64,000 bases of DNA from Vombatus ursinus (taxonomy: Eukaryota > Chordata > Mammalia > Diprotodontia > Vombatidae). Location: contig NW_020954588.1 in assembly GCF_900497805.2 (NCBI RefSeq), positions 8,122,665 to 8,186,664 on the forward strand, in the 5' to 3' direction. The position numbers and the translations under genes are program-made. Of this stretch, positions 1 to 10,125 are shown piece by piece (positions within the stretch are counted from its first letter, which is position 1; each line of letters starts with the position of its first letter). Under the pieces are notes generated by a model. The model searched no databases and was not told where the DNA came from. It saw only the letters and a program-made list of their open reading frames with translations.

Positions 1-1026
1 CATGTTATTGCACAGATTAGATCCTTCTAAAAGCTAATTTACAGTACAGTCCTAGGGAAACATTTAATTACATACCAAGGGAGGGAGAAATTCACATTAG
101 CAAAACTGATTTAAAAAAAAAAAGCTATGAAAAGCATCAAGGATTGAGAAAGCCAATGCCATACCAAATTAAAAAAAAAAACAAACCAAAACAACAAAGC
201 AGACCATTTCCCTCCTTCCTTTTACTTTATTACTTTCTTAATAAAGCCAGTCGGTGTACTGTGACCTAACTTAACTTCAAACAAAATCTTTATTTCCCCT
301 GGGGGCCTGGGTATGTATGGGAAAGAGAAGGGGAAAAGAGGCCATTGGCATAATATAGCTCCTTAAGCCATTACCCCTTCCAAATTATGCTCCACTTGTA
401 GAAATACTCAACTTTTCTTCAGTTTAAGGGTTCTTCCAAGGCAGATAAATCCCTTTCTCTATAATTTCTCTGCCAAATTCCCAAATTTTGTGTTTATTCC
501 CTTCTTCTCTATCTTTTCTCCTCCTCAGGGATTATAGAATATTAGATCTGGAAGGGAATTAAATCCCAAGGTTCCTCACTTACAGTCTAGGTCTTCCCCT
601 GCCTTGTCATCTCTCCGATGTTCATTTATAACCAACCATTTTATAGGATTTCTTGCTTCTCCCATTGCTATGGAAGGAAACAGATGGATGGAGGATTACA
701 GATGAATACTGAATATTACATGCCTGATGATGAGATCATTTCAGACTTTTCTAAAATTATTCTTCAAACTTACAGGGTGAGGGAGAAAACAGCCCCAAAT
801 TTAAGGGAATGGAAATGATGTTGTCAATGCTTAAATCATTCCTAAGTAGACAAAAGAGCAGACACATCAGAATACAGCTGTTGGGATATTTTCTTGAGCA
901 GGGTAGTATCTTCAGTAACTAGTATGAAGTGTTAGGTGGGAGTTCTCCCCCATTTTCCCTTGCATGTGTGGGGAGTTACTTGGCACTACAAATGTTATAT
1001 CTGGGAGAACTTGTCTTCTTTTAGAA
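1..1026. other. Unique, AT-rich DNA
   Basis: No confident gene or repeat was recognised. It holds short A-runs near 112-180 and a possible minus-strand MIR scrap near 530-580 (resembling the 'tagatctggaagggaatt' part of MIR). Short open frames here (for example 618-818) show no recognisable domain and are of a length expected by chance. Confidence 0.5.
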
Positions 1027-1219
1027 CAGAGTTCTCCACTGTTTCTTGTGTAATGGACCCTTTTGGCGGTATGGTGAAGCTTCTGGAGCCCTTCTCAGAA
1101 CCATGTTTTGAAACCTATAAAGGAAAACATATAGGATTATAATTAAATTGAAATATATTTGTCAAATATATATTTTAAGAAAAACACCAAGTTCTTGGAC
1201 TCCAGTTTAAGAACCCCTG
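1027..1219. mobile_element. hAT (Charlie-like) non-autonomous DNA transposon
   Basis: About 193 bp beginning CAGAGTTCT and ending with the inverted counterpart AAGAACCCCTG. The interior resembles a common mammalian hAT MITE with 'atggacccttttggc' near one end and 'ttcttggactcc' near the other. The flanks 1019-1026 (ttttagaa) and 1220-1227 (ctttagag) agree at 6 of 8 bases, as an aged 8-bp hAT target duplication would. There is no transposase; mobility would have needed a source in trans. Confidence 0.7.
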
Positions 1220-1387
1220 CTTTAGAGCTACCAAAGTGCTTCTACTTTGGTGCTGCCACCAGATGATAGTATGGTTTGGGTAGAAAATGTTTATTGAGAC
1301 TGACATACCATGTCTTGCCTTATTGCTTTTGTGTATGCTGTCCCCTGTGTGTTCAGGGCTCTCCCCTCCTCCCCTGCCTTTCTTGGA

Positions 1388-1643
1388 ATCCTTAGTCTCA
1401 TTCAAGTCTCAACTCTAGTTTCTACATGAGATTTTTATTGGCCCCTCCATCAGTTAACTTTCCCCTCCAAACCCCTGTGATTTTCTAAATATTCTGCATT
1501 TACCTATCTGTGCACGTAATTTTCCCCAGGAGAATGCAAACTGTGTGAGAGTACAGACTCTTTTATTACTGTCTTTGATTTCTCAAGGCAGTGCCTAGGC
1601 GGCATGTAATAGGCATTTAATAGAGAATCAATGAATAGGAATA
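1388..1643 (+). mobile_element. L2 LINE 3' end
   Basis: The order of landmarks is that of the L2 3' untranslated end: a 'caagtctcaactc' block, then 'gagaatgcaaactgtgtgag', then the terminal 'gcagtgcctaggcggcatgtaataggca' region (shown here only in part). The copy is 5'-truncated and heavily diverged, so it is old. It carries no coding potential. Confidence 0.7.
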
Positions 1644-1849
1644 AATGGTTAAGGATCCTTACCCTACCCCCTTTTAAATGCCCAAGTACATACATCATGG
1701 CAAATGCTGGGGAGGTTTTTGGGGAGGAAGTTATTGCTCAGGTCTAGGTTGGTTTGGGGAGGGGCCCTTAGGTCTGAGATTCAGTGATTCCATGTCATGG
1801 CTTTGTTAGTATGTTTGCTTTGGGTGCCATTTGATGAACTCTCCTTATG

Positions 1850-1955
1850 CTCAATTTAGCTAATACTTATCAAGCCCCTATTGTGTGCATGGCATTGCAG
1901 GAGATTTTTTAAAATGTACAAGACACAGTTCCTGTGCTCATCAGAAAAGCAGGCT
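1850..1955 (+). repeat. Ancient mammalian interspersed repeat (unassigned class)
   Basis: Diverged copy of a repeat recurring through the window: 'aatacttatcaag' followed by 'attgtgtgcatggcatt' and 'cagttcctgtgctc'. Better copies at 29515-29935 and 55255-55355 show the same order (size-class statement, then 'agtccctgccctcaggga'). I do not assign a family name. Confidence 0.5.
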
Positions 1956-2363
1956 GAAGTTGGTCAGCCAGCCAGTAAAACTGGCCAGCCCTGTGCTGAA
2001 GAGTCCTTGGCAGAGATCCTCTCTTGGAGCTGGGCTATTTTAGAAGAGGATATTGGTATAATTTGCCACGAGACAGGCTATGCCATTTGTCTGGGGAGAA
2101 CAGCAGCTCTGGCATTCAGGTTTACCTTCCACCCACCGAGAGTGAGAGTGGCTGTTGTGTTGAACTGTTTTAGTGGGGCCTCAAGACCTTATCTGCAGGC
2201 AGGGAGGCCTTTGAGTAACCTAGCAACGTGAGAACAGAGGCATTCTCCTGCTATTTACTTCTTAAAATAATGAAATGAGCATCACAACATTTTGCATTAA
2301 TACCTCACAAACTCCAAGGGGCCCAGCACCTGTCAGGAATATAAATGGAGAGAAAGGATTTTC

Positions 2364-2418
2364 GTGGTAGGAGCAGTGAGCTCCATTTTTTGTGGTAGGA
2401 GTAGTGAGCTCCATTTTT
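2364..2418. repeat. 28-bp tandem duplication
   Basis: Two adjacent copies of a 28-bp unit starting gtggtaggag (2364-2391 and 2392-2418), nearly identical. The second copy runs on into a minus-strand MIR fragment, so the duplication lies at a MIR edge. Confidence 0.85.
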
Positions 2419-2490
2419 CAGATGGACAAACTAAGGCAGAAAAAGAATGAAATGGCCCATTTTGAGTCAGCTGTAGAACTGGAGACAGGA
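2400..2490 (-). mobile_element. MIR fragment
   Basis: Antisense MIR core: 'cagatggacaaactaaggcag' corresponds to the reverse of the MIR 'ctcagtttcctcatctg' block. Short and diverged. Confidence 0.5.
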
Positions 2491-2548
2491 AACATGCTAG
2501 CAAGTCAACCAACAACCAAGGGAACAAATCCAAAAAAAGAAAGATTTT

Positions 2549-3045
2549 GAGTAGCACTTTTTGTGATGATAGCAAAGAAATGGGAACAAAGAGGATGCCC
2601 ATTGATCGGGAAATGGATAAACTAGTTGTGGTACATAAATGTGATGGAATGTTACTGTGCTATAAGAAATGATGAATTTGTCGAGTACAGAGATCCGTGG
2701 AAAGACCTATAGGAACCGATAAAAAGCAACATGAGCAGAACCAGGAAAACAGTATACATAATGACTATAATAATATAAAGATAGAAAAAAGCAATAAACA
2801 GTTGAAAATGAATGTAGTGAAAATGTAATGACAAATCTTGATCCCAAAGAAGACGCAGGAAACAACATTTTCATGACTTCTTTGCAGAAGGTGGGGGGAT
2901 CTATGGGTATGGGAGACTGCTTGTGGTATCAGACTTTAACTTTGCTAATTTTTCCCTTTCTTTTTTAATAATTTTTTCTTTGTTATGAGGTCCACAAAGG
3001 TTAAAAAAGATATTAATAGCATTTTATTTAAAAAGATTATACTTC
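2549..3045 (+). mobile_element. L1 LINE 3' end (ORF2 C-terminus and 3' UTR)
   Basis: The first ~200 bases resemble the end of L1 ORF2 in codon order: a 'FVIAKKWEQRGCP' type segment, then an 'MLLCYKK' type segment and the 'MSRTRKTVYI' type ending. The same segment is better preserved on the minus strand at 6411-7688 and 46967-47818. The frame is decayed. The remainder is a T-rich 3' UTR. It is 5'-truncated, as is usual for L1. Confidence 0.65.
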
Positions 3046-3054
3046 TGTAACATC

Positions 3055-3655
3055 TATCACATACAGTTCCATCATTCCACTGTCATGACTGCTGTCTTAG
3101 TTCACCTCCTCATCACCTCTTCTCTGGAGTACCTTGATTACCTCCAGGCTCTCTTCTCTCCGGTGTGTCCTCAGAAAAGCTGCTGAAATACCTTTCCTGG
3201 ATCACAGGTCCCACCACGTCCCTGCCTTACCCAAGAAACTTCAGTGGCTCTCTATTATTTCTAGGATAAAATGCAAACTCTTCCTATCACTTAGAGCTTT
3301 TCACAGTCTGGCATCTATCCTTCCAGATTCATTTCACATTCTTCTCTTTGATACATGCTACAATTCAGCCAAGCTGTCTCACTTGCTGTTTCCTGAACTC
3401 AGCATTCCACCTCCTGCTGTCTCCCATCTTGGAGTGCTGCCCTTCCTCAATGCCAATTCTTAGAATCTTTTAAAAGCCTCAGTCCTCTTATTAGTGAGAG
3501 AGAGAGAGCATTCTCCTCTACCTTGTAACCCCCTGGTAGAAGGCTTGCTTGTTGAGTGCAGGAATTTTTTGGGAGAATTGCATTTTACCCCATTAATTAT
3601 TACGGTGCCTTACACACAATAGGGGTTCAATACATGTTTGATAAATGGAATCAAT
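3055..3655 (+). mobile_element. L2 LINE 3' end (~600 bp)
   Basis: Long L2 3' segment: 'ctgctgaaatacctttcctgg', then 'cttcagtggctctctatt', 'aaaatgcaaactcttcc' and the terminal 'acacaataggggttcaata' with a TGATAAATGGAATCAAT end. This order matches the L2 C-terminal ORF2/3' UTR region. The plus-strand open frame at 3134-3463 is a by-product of it and not a gene. Confidence 0.8.
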
Positions 3656-3675
3656 AGCCTGGATTTGACAGACCA

Positions 3676-3699
3676 TTCTTTTTTTTTTTTTTTTTTTTA
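3676..3699 (+). repeat. Poly-T tract
   Basis: A run of about 20 T bases directly after an L2 3' end. It may be the antisense tail of a lost retrotransposed fragment, but no body is recognisable next to it. Confidence 0.7.
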
Positions 3700-3789
3700 A
3701 GGCAGGGCCTGTTATTCCATTTGGAGGGGACTCTCTTTGAGGCAATTCCCTCTATTAATGCAAATTAGCACCTTCTTGATAATTTATAA

Positions 3790-3885
3790 TCTAAGAGAGT
3801 TGTCTGGGGGCACTGAAAAGGTAAATGACTTGCCCAGGGTCACATAGCCACAAGGTGGACTTGACGTCACCAGATCTGAATTCTA
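3790..3885 (-). mobile_element. MIR-type SINE (minus), left half of inverted pair
   Basis: Contains 'gacttgcccagggtcacata', the reverse of the SINE 'tgtgaccctgggcaagtc' motif. It abuts a plus-strand MIR at 3886, making a close inverted pair. Confidence 0.7.
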
Positions 3886-4025
3886 ATCTTGGTTTTGGTA
3901 ATTTTTTCCCTTTGTGACCCTAGGCAGGTCACTTAACCTTTTTTGGGGCCTCAGTTTCCTCATCTATACAAGTTGCACTAGATGACCTTGAAGGAACTTT
4001 CTAGTTCTAGATTTCCGATTCTGTG
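3886..4025 (+). mobile_element. MIR-type SINE (plus), right half of inverted pair
   Basis: Shows 'ggcaggtcacttaacc', 'cctcagtttcctcatcta', 'ctagatgacctt' and a closing 'gattctgtgg', the usual order of the MIR 3' two-thirds. Confidence 0.8.
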
Positions 4026-4119
4026 GTCCAGTGAATTAAATACTCATCATTATTGATGGCCTCCATGGAAATCCTACTCTGATGCCTCCTCGTGGCAGGG
4101 AGGTAACTTAGTTGCAATA

Positions 4120-4235
4120 AACAAGAAACATTTTGATAAGCATTTCTTAAGTGACTACCTATGCCAGGCACTGAGTTAAGTTCTGGGATACAAAGAGGTA
4201 AAAGACAGTTCCTGCTGCTAGGGATGGGAAACTCA
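4120..4235 (+). repeat. Ancient interspersed repeat (unassigned class)
   Basis: Shares 'gataagcatttcttaag', 'gccaggcactgagttaag', 'ggatacaaagaggtaaaag' and 'cagttcctgctgct' with the family seen at 29515-29935. Confidence 0.65.
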
Positions 4236-4429
4236 CTACCCTGAGGTGGTATTTCATATTTAAATATTGAATTTAAGTTAAAACAATTTAATTTTAACAT
4301 GTAAGTTTAATTTATTTTTTGGACCTTATTGGTGATTTTATTGGCATAGGGAACCCTCACTGAGGCATTTATAATTTATATATATGTATATATTTACTAT
4401 TTATTCAGATTAGTACCTCCTCTGCACTT

Positions 4430-4565
4430 TATAGTTGTTTGAGAGTTGCCTGGAGAGGTGCAGTGACTTGCCCAGGGTCACACAGCATGAGTTAGAGGTG
4501 AGACTTGAACCCAAGTCTTCCTGACTTGGAGGCCTCTGTTCTATCTGCTACCCCATGCTGCCTTT
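4430..4565 (-). mobile_element. tRNA-derived SINE, minus strand
   Basis: 'gacttgcccagggtcacaca' and 'cttgaacccaagtcttcctg' are the reversed core and B-box region of a tRNA-headed SINE; it ends near 'ctaccccatgctgcct'. The tail of the SINE is replaced by unrelated sequence. Confidence 0.65.
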
Positions 4566-4654
4566 CCCATTCTAGTTTTTAAAAACAGTTCTAGTTATTA
4601 GGGATTTTTTTTATCAAATTCAAAACTGCCTCATAATTATATAAATTTATCAAA

Positions 4655-5458
4655 TTGCATGACCAAATACCCCTTATTCCTCTTCCCACTCAATTCGACA
4701 GAATATTTAAAGAAATGGAACTCTACAAATATGGCTGGAGGCCAGTTAACTACAGAGTGAAGGCATTCCTTTGCTGGGTTAACTTGAGCAGCCTTCCCTT
4801 AGATGGAACCCTGTGTTGGAATTTTATACCTCCAATGGAGGTCGGGGGAGTCATAAATACTAATGGGGCCCATGAAAATGCAAGGATTTGGGATGGAGGC
4901 TGGGTGTACTTGAATGGGGCAAATATTCCAGTGAGCTTGGCTGTGGAGGAAGGTGTGTGGGCCTTTCACATTTCAGCTCCCTTCCTGGTGGGTATGAAAT
5001 CAAACCGTGTGGCTCACCCTGACAGCCCCTTAATCTTTGATGGTGCCTCCAGAACAGCTGTTGTCAAACTGGCTGATGAGATAAACAAGGAAGGGATGTT
5101 CATCCAGCTCTGTCGGGCTGGAGAAACCTTCAGCGCTTGGTTGCTGTGTCATGAGTGATGGGCCAGAAGCACCCGACTGTGCAGAGAAAGAGAGATGCCT
5201 CCAAAGACGCGGGCACAGCTCTCTGGCTCTGCTCTGTGCTCAACGGAGCGTTTCCCGGGCTCAGAGGACTGCAGTTTTTCTCAGGGGATTGCTGACACTT
5301 CAGTAGCTTTTGCAGCCTTGACAAATGGCCCCCCAAATGCATTGACTGGAAATGAGAAGGGACAGAGACTTGGGGACAGGAAGAAACTGCCCCAGGATTC
5401 ACTGTTCTATCTGCTGCAGGGGGACAACATGGTCGTGACCAGTAGGCAGGCACCTTAG
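4655..5458 (+). other. Unrecognised open region (two open stretches)
   Basis: An open frame of 167 codons runs 4655-5158 and a second of 87 codons lies at 5195-5458. Base composition is richer in G+C than the neighbours and no known repeat was recognised. The first protein is tryptophan- and glycine-rich in its middle (around residues 52-110) and matches no family I know. There is no obvious splice signal set or Kozak context. It could be a chance open region, a decayed exon or part of an unrecognised old element. I cannot assign a function. Confidence 0.15.
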
Positions 5459-5832
5459 CAATGTCTTTCAAGGGGTTCTGAGTCAAACCACAATAACCCA
5501 AATGACCAATTCCACCCTTTGTCATATAATTGTACCATTATAGTCTCACTATTTTGAATGCTGGAGGCTTAGTGACCTTTGAAACTCTTTTAAAGTTTAT
5601 GTGCCCCGAGAAGGGGCACTTTATTTACATTAGTAAATATAAATTAGATAATTGTCATTAGTAAATATCTCAAGGCAATGATTATTGGGAGTGGAGCTCA
5701 GTAGAGGTATTGTGTATGTGTTTGTAAGTGAGTGAAAGGGATCCTGGATGAGGGAGATGTTGGAAGAGTGCCAGGAAGCAGAAACAGGCCAAATAGGGGA
5801 GAAAAGAGGTCACAAAAGATAAACTGTGCTTG
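5459..5832. other. Unique DNA
   Basis: No gene or repeat recognised between the open region and the pyrimidine tract. A small palindromic-looking 'gccccgagaaggggc' hairpin lies at about 5602-5616. Confidence 0.4.
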
Positions 5833-6031
5833 CCTCTCTTCCCTCCCTCCTCTTTCTCTCTTCCCTCCCTCCTTCCTTCCTTCCTTCCTTCCTTCTCTTT
5901 TCTCTCCCTCCTGTTTTTCTTCTCTCATTTTTCTTTCTTTGTTTCTTTGTTTCTTTGTTTCTTTGTTTCTTTCTTTTTTTCTTTCTTTCTTCCTTCCTTC
6001 CTTCCTTCCTTCCTTCTTTCCTCCCTCCCAT
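5833..6031 (+). repeat. (CTTC)n/(CTTT)n microsatellite
   Basis: About 200 bp of pyrimidine-only DNA made of CTTC, CCTT, CTTT and GTTT units. The several overlapping open frames across it encode only Ser/Phe/Leu/Pro or Lys/Arg/Glu runs and are artefacts of the repeat. Confidence 0.95.
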
Positions 6032-6317
6032 TTTCCCTAAGGCCAAACGATTCAGAAATTTTTGACAGGAGCTTCAATGGACTTAGGAGCTCCTGCACCC
6101 TAATCTAGAAGCCAACTTTTTGAGAAAAGATGGCTCTAGGGAGTAGATGGTTTTATTGGTTATAGAAGTTTGTTATCCTGGTTGACAGGAGAAGACTTAA
6201 CTGGGGTGTATATGTATGTGTGTGGGGAGGAGGGATGGAAGGGGTAAGGAAGAAATAAAATACTATGTAGCTTCTAATATTTGAATGACTGACATGTGAA
6301 AGAGATATCCTGTGTGG

Positions 6318-6410
6318 TCCATGCTACTCCAGAAGGCAGAATTAGGAGGAGGGGTAGAAGTTACAGGGAGGGAGCTTATAGCTCAATACAAGGAAGTCTT
6401 TCCAAACAAT
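6318..6410 (+). mobile_element. CR1/L3 LINE 3' end, left part
   Basis: 'ccagaaggcagaattagg', 'agaagttacagggagg' and 'gctcaatacaaggaagt' match the CR1/L3 3' end order. The element is interrupted at 6411 by an L1 and resumes at 7700 ('ctgagttgtcccacagaaca') and again at 7912 after a MIR. Confidence 0.7.
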
Positions 6411-7688
6411 TAAAAATTGTTTTTATTCATTTTGAATTTAAACACAAAAAGAAAAAAAGGACATTTCAATATACACAGCACAACATGAAAAGAGGATTCA
6501 TATATATATAAATTGATTAATATATATATAAAATCATGTTATATATATGTATATAAACCACAAATTTCCATTACACACTATTTATTTTTTTTTGAAAAAC
6601 TGTGTAATAAATACTACACATCATTTTCAAAGCTACCCTGCTTTTCTGTGCTTCCTACTAAGTTTTCTTTTGTTCTCTGCTGTATTTTTATTTTTTTTCT
6701 CCTCCTTCCTCACCCCTCCTTAGAGAAGGCTACCATTACACATAAATGTGTTTGTGTGTATATACACATATATATGTATGTATGTATGTGTATATATATA
6801 TACATATATATGTAAAACCATACTATACATCTCTTTGTCAGTTCTTTCTCTGGATGTGGATAGCACTTTCCTTCATAGGTCCTTTGTAGTTGATTTGATT
6901 ATTTATAATACTCCAAATGACTTAGTCATTCAAAATTATTCTTAGAATGATATTGCTTTTACTGTGTACAATGTTCTCCTGGTTCTGCTCATTTCACTCT
7001 TTATTTCATGCAAGGCTTTCCATGTTTTTCTAAAATCAACCAGCTCGTTATTTCTTATAGCACAGTAATATTCCATCATAATCATATACCACACTTGTTC
7101 AGCCATTCCTCAATTGATGGGTATCCCCTTAATTTCCAATTCTTTGCCACCACAAAGAGAGCTGCTATAAATATTTTATAACATACAAGTTCTTTTCCTT
7201 TTCCCCTAATCACCTTGGGAAACAGACCTAATAGTGGTGTTGCTGGGTCAAAGGACATACACAGTTTTAGAAGTCTTTGGGCATAATTCCAAATTGCTCT
7301 CAAAAATGGTAAGATCAGTTCACAGTTTCACCAATAGTGAATTAGTGTCCCAAATCTTCCATGTGCCCTCCAACATTTGTCGCTTTCCCCTTTTATCATC
7401 TTAGTCAATCTGGTGTAAGATGACATCTCAAAGTTGTTTCAGTTTGCATTTCTTGAATCAATAGTGATTTAGAGCATTTTTCCATATCACTGTGTATAGT
7501 TTTGATTTCTTCATCAAAAAACTGCCCGTTCATATCCTTTGACCATTTATCAATTGAAGAATGACTTGTATTCTTATAAATTTGACAAAGTTCTTTATAC
7601 ATTTGAGACATGACATCTTTATCTGAGAAACTGTCTATAAAATTTTTCTCCCAATTTTTTTTCCTTTTAATCTTGGCTACATTGGTTC
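6411..7688 (-). mobile_element. L1 LINE, 5'-truncated, with perfect target duplication
   Basis: Reading the minus strand, it encodes the last part of L1 ORF2. A 'NWEKNFIDSFSDKD' to 'SSIDKWSKDMNGQFF' to '[19 protein letters not shown]' block (7405-7690) is followed after a frame change by 'SFDPATPLLGLFPK' and 'KIFIAALFVVAKNWKLRG' (7082-7303). Human L1 has the same order (WEKIFATYSSDKG, KKWAKDMN, FDPAIPLLGIYPK, MFIAALFTIAKTW). A 3' UTR with AT/TG simple repeats runs to 6411. The flanks 6400-6410 and 7689-7699 are the identical 11-mer ttccaaacaat. The reverse-transcriptase domain and ORF1 are absent. Confidence 0.9.
6750..6815. repeat. (TG/TA)n simple repeat inside L1 3' UTR
   Basis: Alternating purine-pyrimidine run of TGTG, TATA and TGTA units within the L1 3' UTR; likely expanded from the UTR itself. 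Confidence 0.8.
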
Positions 7689-7714
7689 TTCCAAACAATC
7701 TGAGTTGTCCCACA

Positions 7715-7895
7715 GAACAGAGATTTAAGATGGAAGAAACTTTATTGGTCATCTAATCCAATCCCTACATTTTATAGCTGAGGAAAATGAGGCCCAGAAA
7801 AGTAATGTAACCAACTCAAGTTCACACAGGTGGTAGGAGACAGGGTCAGGATCTGAACTCAGATCCCTTTGACTCTAAATCTAGTGAACTTCTCA
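7715..7895 (-). mobile_element. MIR (minus) inserted in the CR1/L3 3' end
   Basis: 'tcatctaatccaatcc', 'agctgaggaaaatgaggccc' and 'ggatctgaactcagatcc' are the reverse of a near full-length MIR. CR1/L3 sequence lies on both sides, so the MIR inserted into it. Confidence 0.8.
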
Positions 7896-7911
7896 TAATA
7901 CTGATTTGCAT

Positions 7912-8048
7912 CAGATATGGAGTCCCTTATCTGGATGTCTTTAAGCAGAGCCTAGTGGACCACCGACCAGAAATGCTGTGGAAGGTACCCTGCTCTGGTA
8001 GGAGCTGGATTGGGTGGCTTCCTACTCTTGGCATTCTGGGATTCTCAT
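7912..8048 (+). mobile_element. CR1/L3 LINE 3' end, right part
   Basis: 'gtctttaagcagagcctag', 'gaccaccgaccagaaatgc' and the closing 'ggcattctgggattctc' continue the CR1/L3 3' UTR begun at 6318, after removal of the intervening MIR and L1. Confidence 0.65.
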
Positions 8049-9062
8049 GGTCTGCTTGCTCCAAGGCCCCATGAGCATGAGCCTAGCTCTACTGACTTTT
8101 GCTGACAAACTGGCCTGGGAACGTGAGATGAAGAAAGACTCATAATGTTATGTAAGACAATGAGGGGGAGTCACAAGATCCAGAAAATGGAGCGTGAATA
8201 CAGACCAATCTTTCTGGAGTCACTTCTTTTCACGTTAAAGTCAATTTGAATCAACCCTTTTGCTTTGATTCAGACCTTGGAGAGCAAGCTCAGGCACCCA
8301 CATTTCACTTAGCCTTGAATGAGGGTGGTTGTTGGCCCAGGACAGAGACCTCACCTCGCGGAAGCTAAGTTGTAAATGTCTGTAAAAAGATTGTTTTTCA
8401 AAAGCAGCAAGTAAACTTTGGGGAGTTTGTTGTAACACTTCCAGGGGGCTCATTCAGAGCTCTATGGGCCCTTTGAAAATCCTGGCTACTTAAAAAACCA
8501 AGGGGGAAGGGATTTGCTTTGGAAACCTGAATCCTCACCTGGTTCTTGGTTCTTTTTAAATGTCACTGCTCGCTTCTTTCTGTTTATTGTGCCACACAGA
8601 CTCACTCTCTACTTGTTTCATTCTCCAATATCATTTTTCCCTATCCCAGAAGTAGGACTGTCTGGGCGGTGGTAATGACTTAGACAGAGCCCTGAACAGT
8701 TGATTGCCAGCATAACTGATGGGTCCAGGTATCCTGGAGTACTCCAGGCCGGCTGCTTTCCTGGCAGACTCACGCCTTGCTGGGCCTGTGCAAAGAGACT
8801 GGAAGGAATTTCTTTTGGGGCGATGTTGCCAGGCATCTTTGACACAGTGCCTCAGTGAGAGGGACCAATGAGGGGTTGCAGCATCATTCCAAAACACGAA
8901 TCATCCGGTACTTAGCTAGACCCCAAGCACACGTCTCTTACCTTGGAGCCAGGATGAATGCTTCTGATGCCATGGGAAGTGACCCAGTCCAGCAGATCCC
9001 TGACCATCCTTTCACTTGAATAATAGAATCATAATTCATCTGAAAGGGTGGCCTGTCAACAG
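8049..9062. other. Unique DNA
   Basis: About 1 kb with no recognised repeat or gene. Overlapping minus-strand open frames at 8618-8897 show no domain and lack splice or start context. Confidence 0.45.
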
Positions 9063-9074
9063 GATGTCAGATTG

Positions 9075-9215
9075 AATGAATGAATGAAAAAGCATTTACG
9101 AAATGCTTACTGTGTGGCAAACACTGAGCCAGGCAATGGTGACACAAGTATAAAAAGAGGATTGTTCCTGCTCTCAGGGAGTTCATGCTCTAATTCAACA
9201 CACCTAAGACACACG
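9075..9215 (+). repeat. Ancient interspersed repeat (unassigned class)
   Basis: Starts with a GAATGAATGAATG tail-like motif, then 'gcatttacgaaatgcttac', 'actgagccaggcaatgg' and 'ctgctctcagggagttcatg'. Same family as 29515-29935. Confidence 0.65.
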
Positions 9216-9462
9216 TTTCCCTTTACATCCAATCACATTATCTGTGTTATTGGGGAAGGACATAGTTAGGGCAGAGCAGATAATCAGAAGAAAGAATCTA
9301 AATGTTATTTGGATTGTGCTCTGGGATAGACTTCTTTTGAATAGGGTTTAGGCTCAATATTCTTGAAGTCCATAATATTTCAAACAAAATAATGAAGGGC
9401 TTGTGGAGCCAGCACTTTGGAGGGAGGGTGCTGGCCCTCTACTGGAGCACGAATAACTTCTT

Positions 9463-9660
9463 TAGCAGGGTCAGGAAACTCCAGCTTATGGGCCAATTCC
9501 GATCTGCTGCCTGTTTTTATATGACCTGGTGATCTAAGAATGGCTTTTACATACTTAAAATAAAGTTTAATTGTATTTAAACATGTAAAAACTATTCTTA
9601 GCTGTCTGGTTGTACAAAAAATAGTCTCTGGATGTTGGAACTTGGGCTGTTCTATGGCAT
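9463..9660 (+). mobile_element. MER5-like hAT non-autonomous element
   Basis: Begins 'cagggtcaggaaactcc', then 'tgggccaattccgatctg', 'ctgcctgttttta' and 'aagaatggcttttacat', matching the order in MER5/Charlie-type elements (consensus start CAGGGGTCGGCAAACT). The right terminus is poorly preserved. Confidence 0.65.
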
Positions 9661-9814
9661 CTATGCCCAGTGGCCACTCAGTCTTACTTGAAGACACCCA
9701 TATTGGGAGGTAGCTGTCTACCTCTTGTAGAGTGATGCAATGAGAAGTTCACTGGAACTGAGTCAGGGAATCTGGGTTCAAATCCTGGTTTGGTCAAGAC
9801 ATGCTGTTGGAGGA

Positions 9815-9854
9815 GTAGAACTGTAAGGGGTTTTAGAGACCCTTTCATCTTACT
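9815..9854 (-). mobile_element. MIR (minus), left part split by a SINE
   Basis: 'aaggggttttagagaccctt' is the reverse of the MIR 3' segment. The MIR resumes at 10126-10232 after the MAR1 insertion. Confidence 0.6.
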
Positions 9855-9865
9855 GTTTCGTTTTA

Positions 9866-10125
9866 TATTGTTCAGCCATTTTTCAGTCGTGTCTGATTCT
9901 TCAGGACCTCGTTTAGGGTTTTCTTCACAGAGATTCTGGAGTGGTTTGCCTTTTCTTTCTCTGGCTCATTTTACACATGAGGAAATTGAGGCAAACAGAA
10001 TTAAGTGACTTGCTCAAGGTCACATATATAGTAAGTTTCTGAGGCCAGATTTGAACTCTTGAAGAAGAGTCTCCATAAGGTCAGGAATTCCTGACACTCT
10101 ATCCACTGTGCTAGGTAGCTGCCCC
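9866..10125 (-). mobile_element. MAR1-type tRNA/CORE-SINE, full length
   Basis: Minus-strand copy running from the tail ('tcagtcgtgtctgattctt') through 'gattctggagtggtttgcc', the CORE 'atgaggaaattgaggc' and the tRNA head ('tatccactgtgctaggtagctgcccc', split here by wording). The flanks 9855-9865 and 10126-10136 agree at 9 of 11 bases, a plausible target duplication, and both sit inside a MIR. Confidence 0.85.

Noticed and set aside
1881-2231. 116-codon plus-strand open frame
   Set aside because: Begins in an ancient repeat, no recognisable domain, no splice or start context.
3134-3463. 109-codon plus-strand open frame
   Set aside because: Lies wholly in an L2 3' end.
5826-6108. Several overlapping open frames rich in Ser/Phe/Pro or Lys/Glu/Arg
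   Set aside because: All lie on a (CTTC)n tract; the peptides are translations of the simple repeat.
7082-7752. Minus-strand protein-coding genes
   Set aside because: The peptides are the C-terminal part of L1 ORF2, a 5'-truncated LINE copy, not a host gene.
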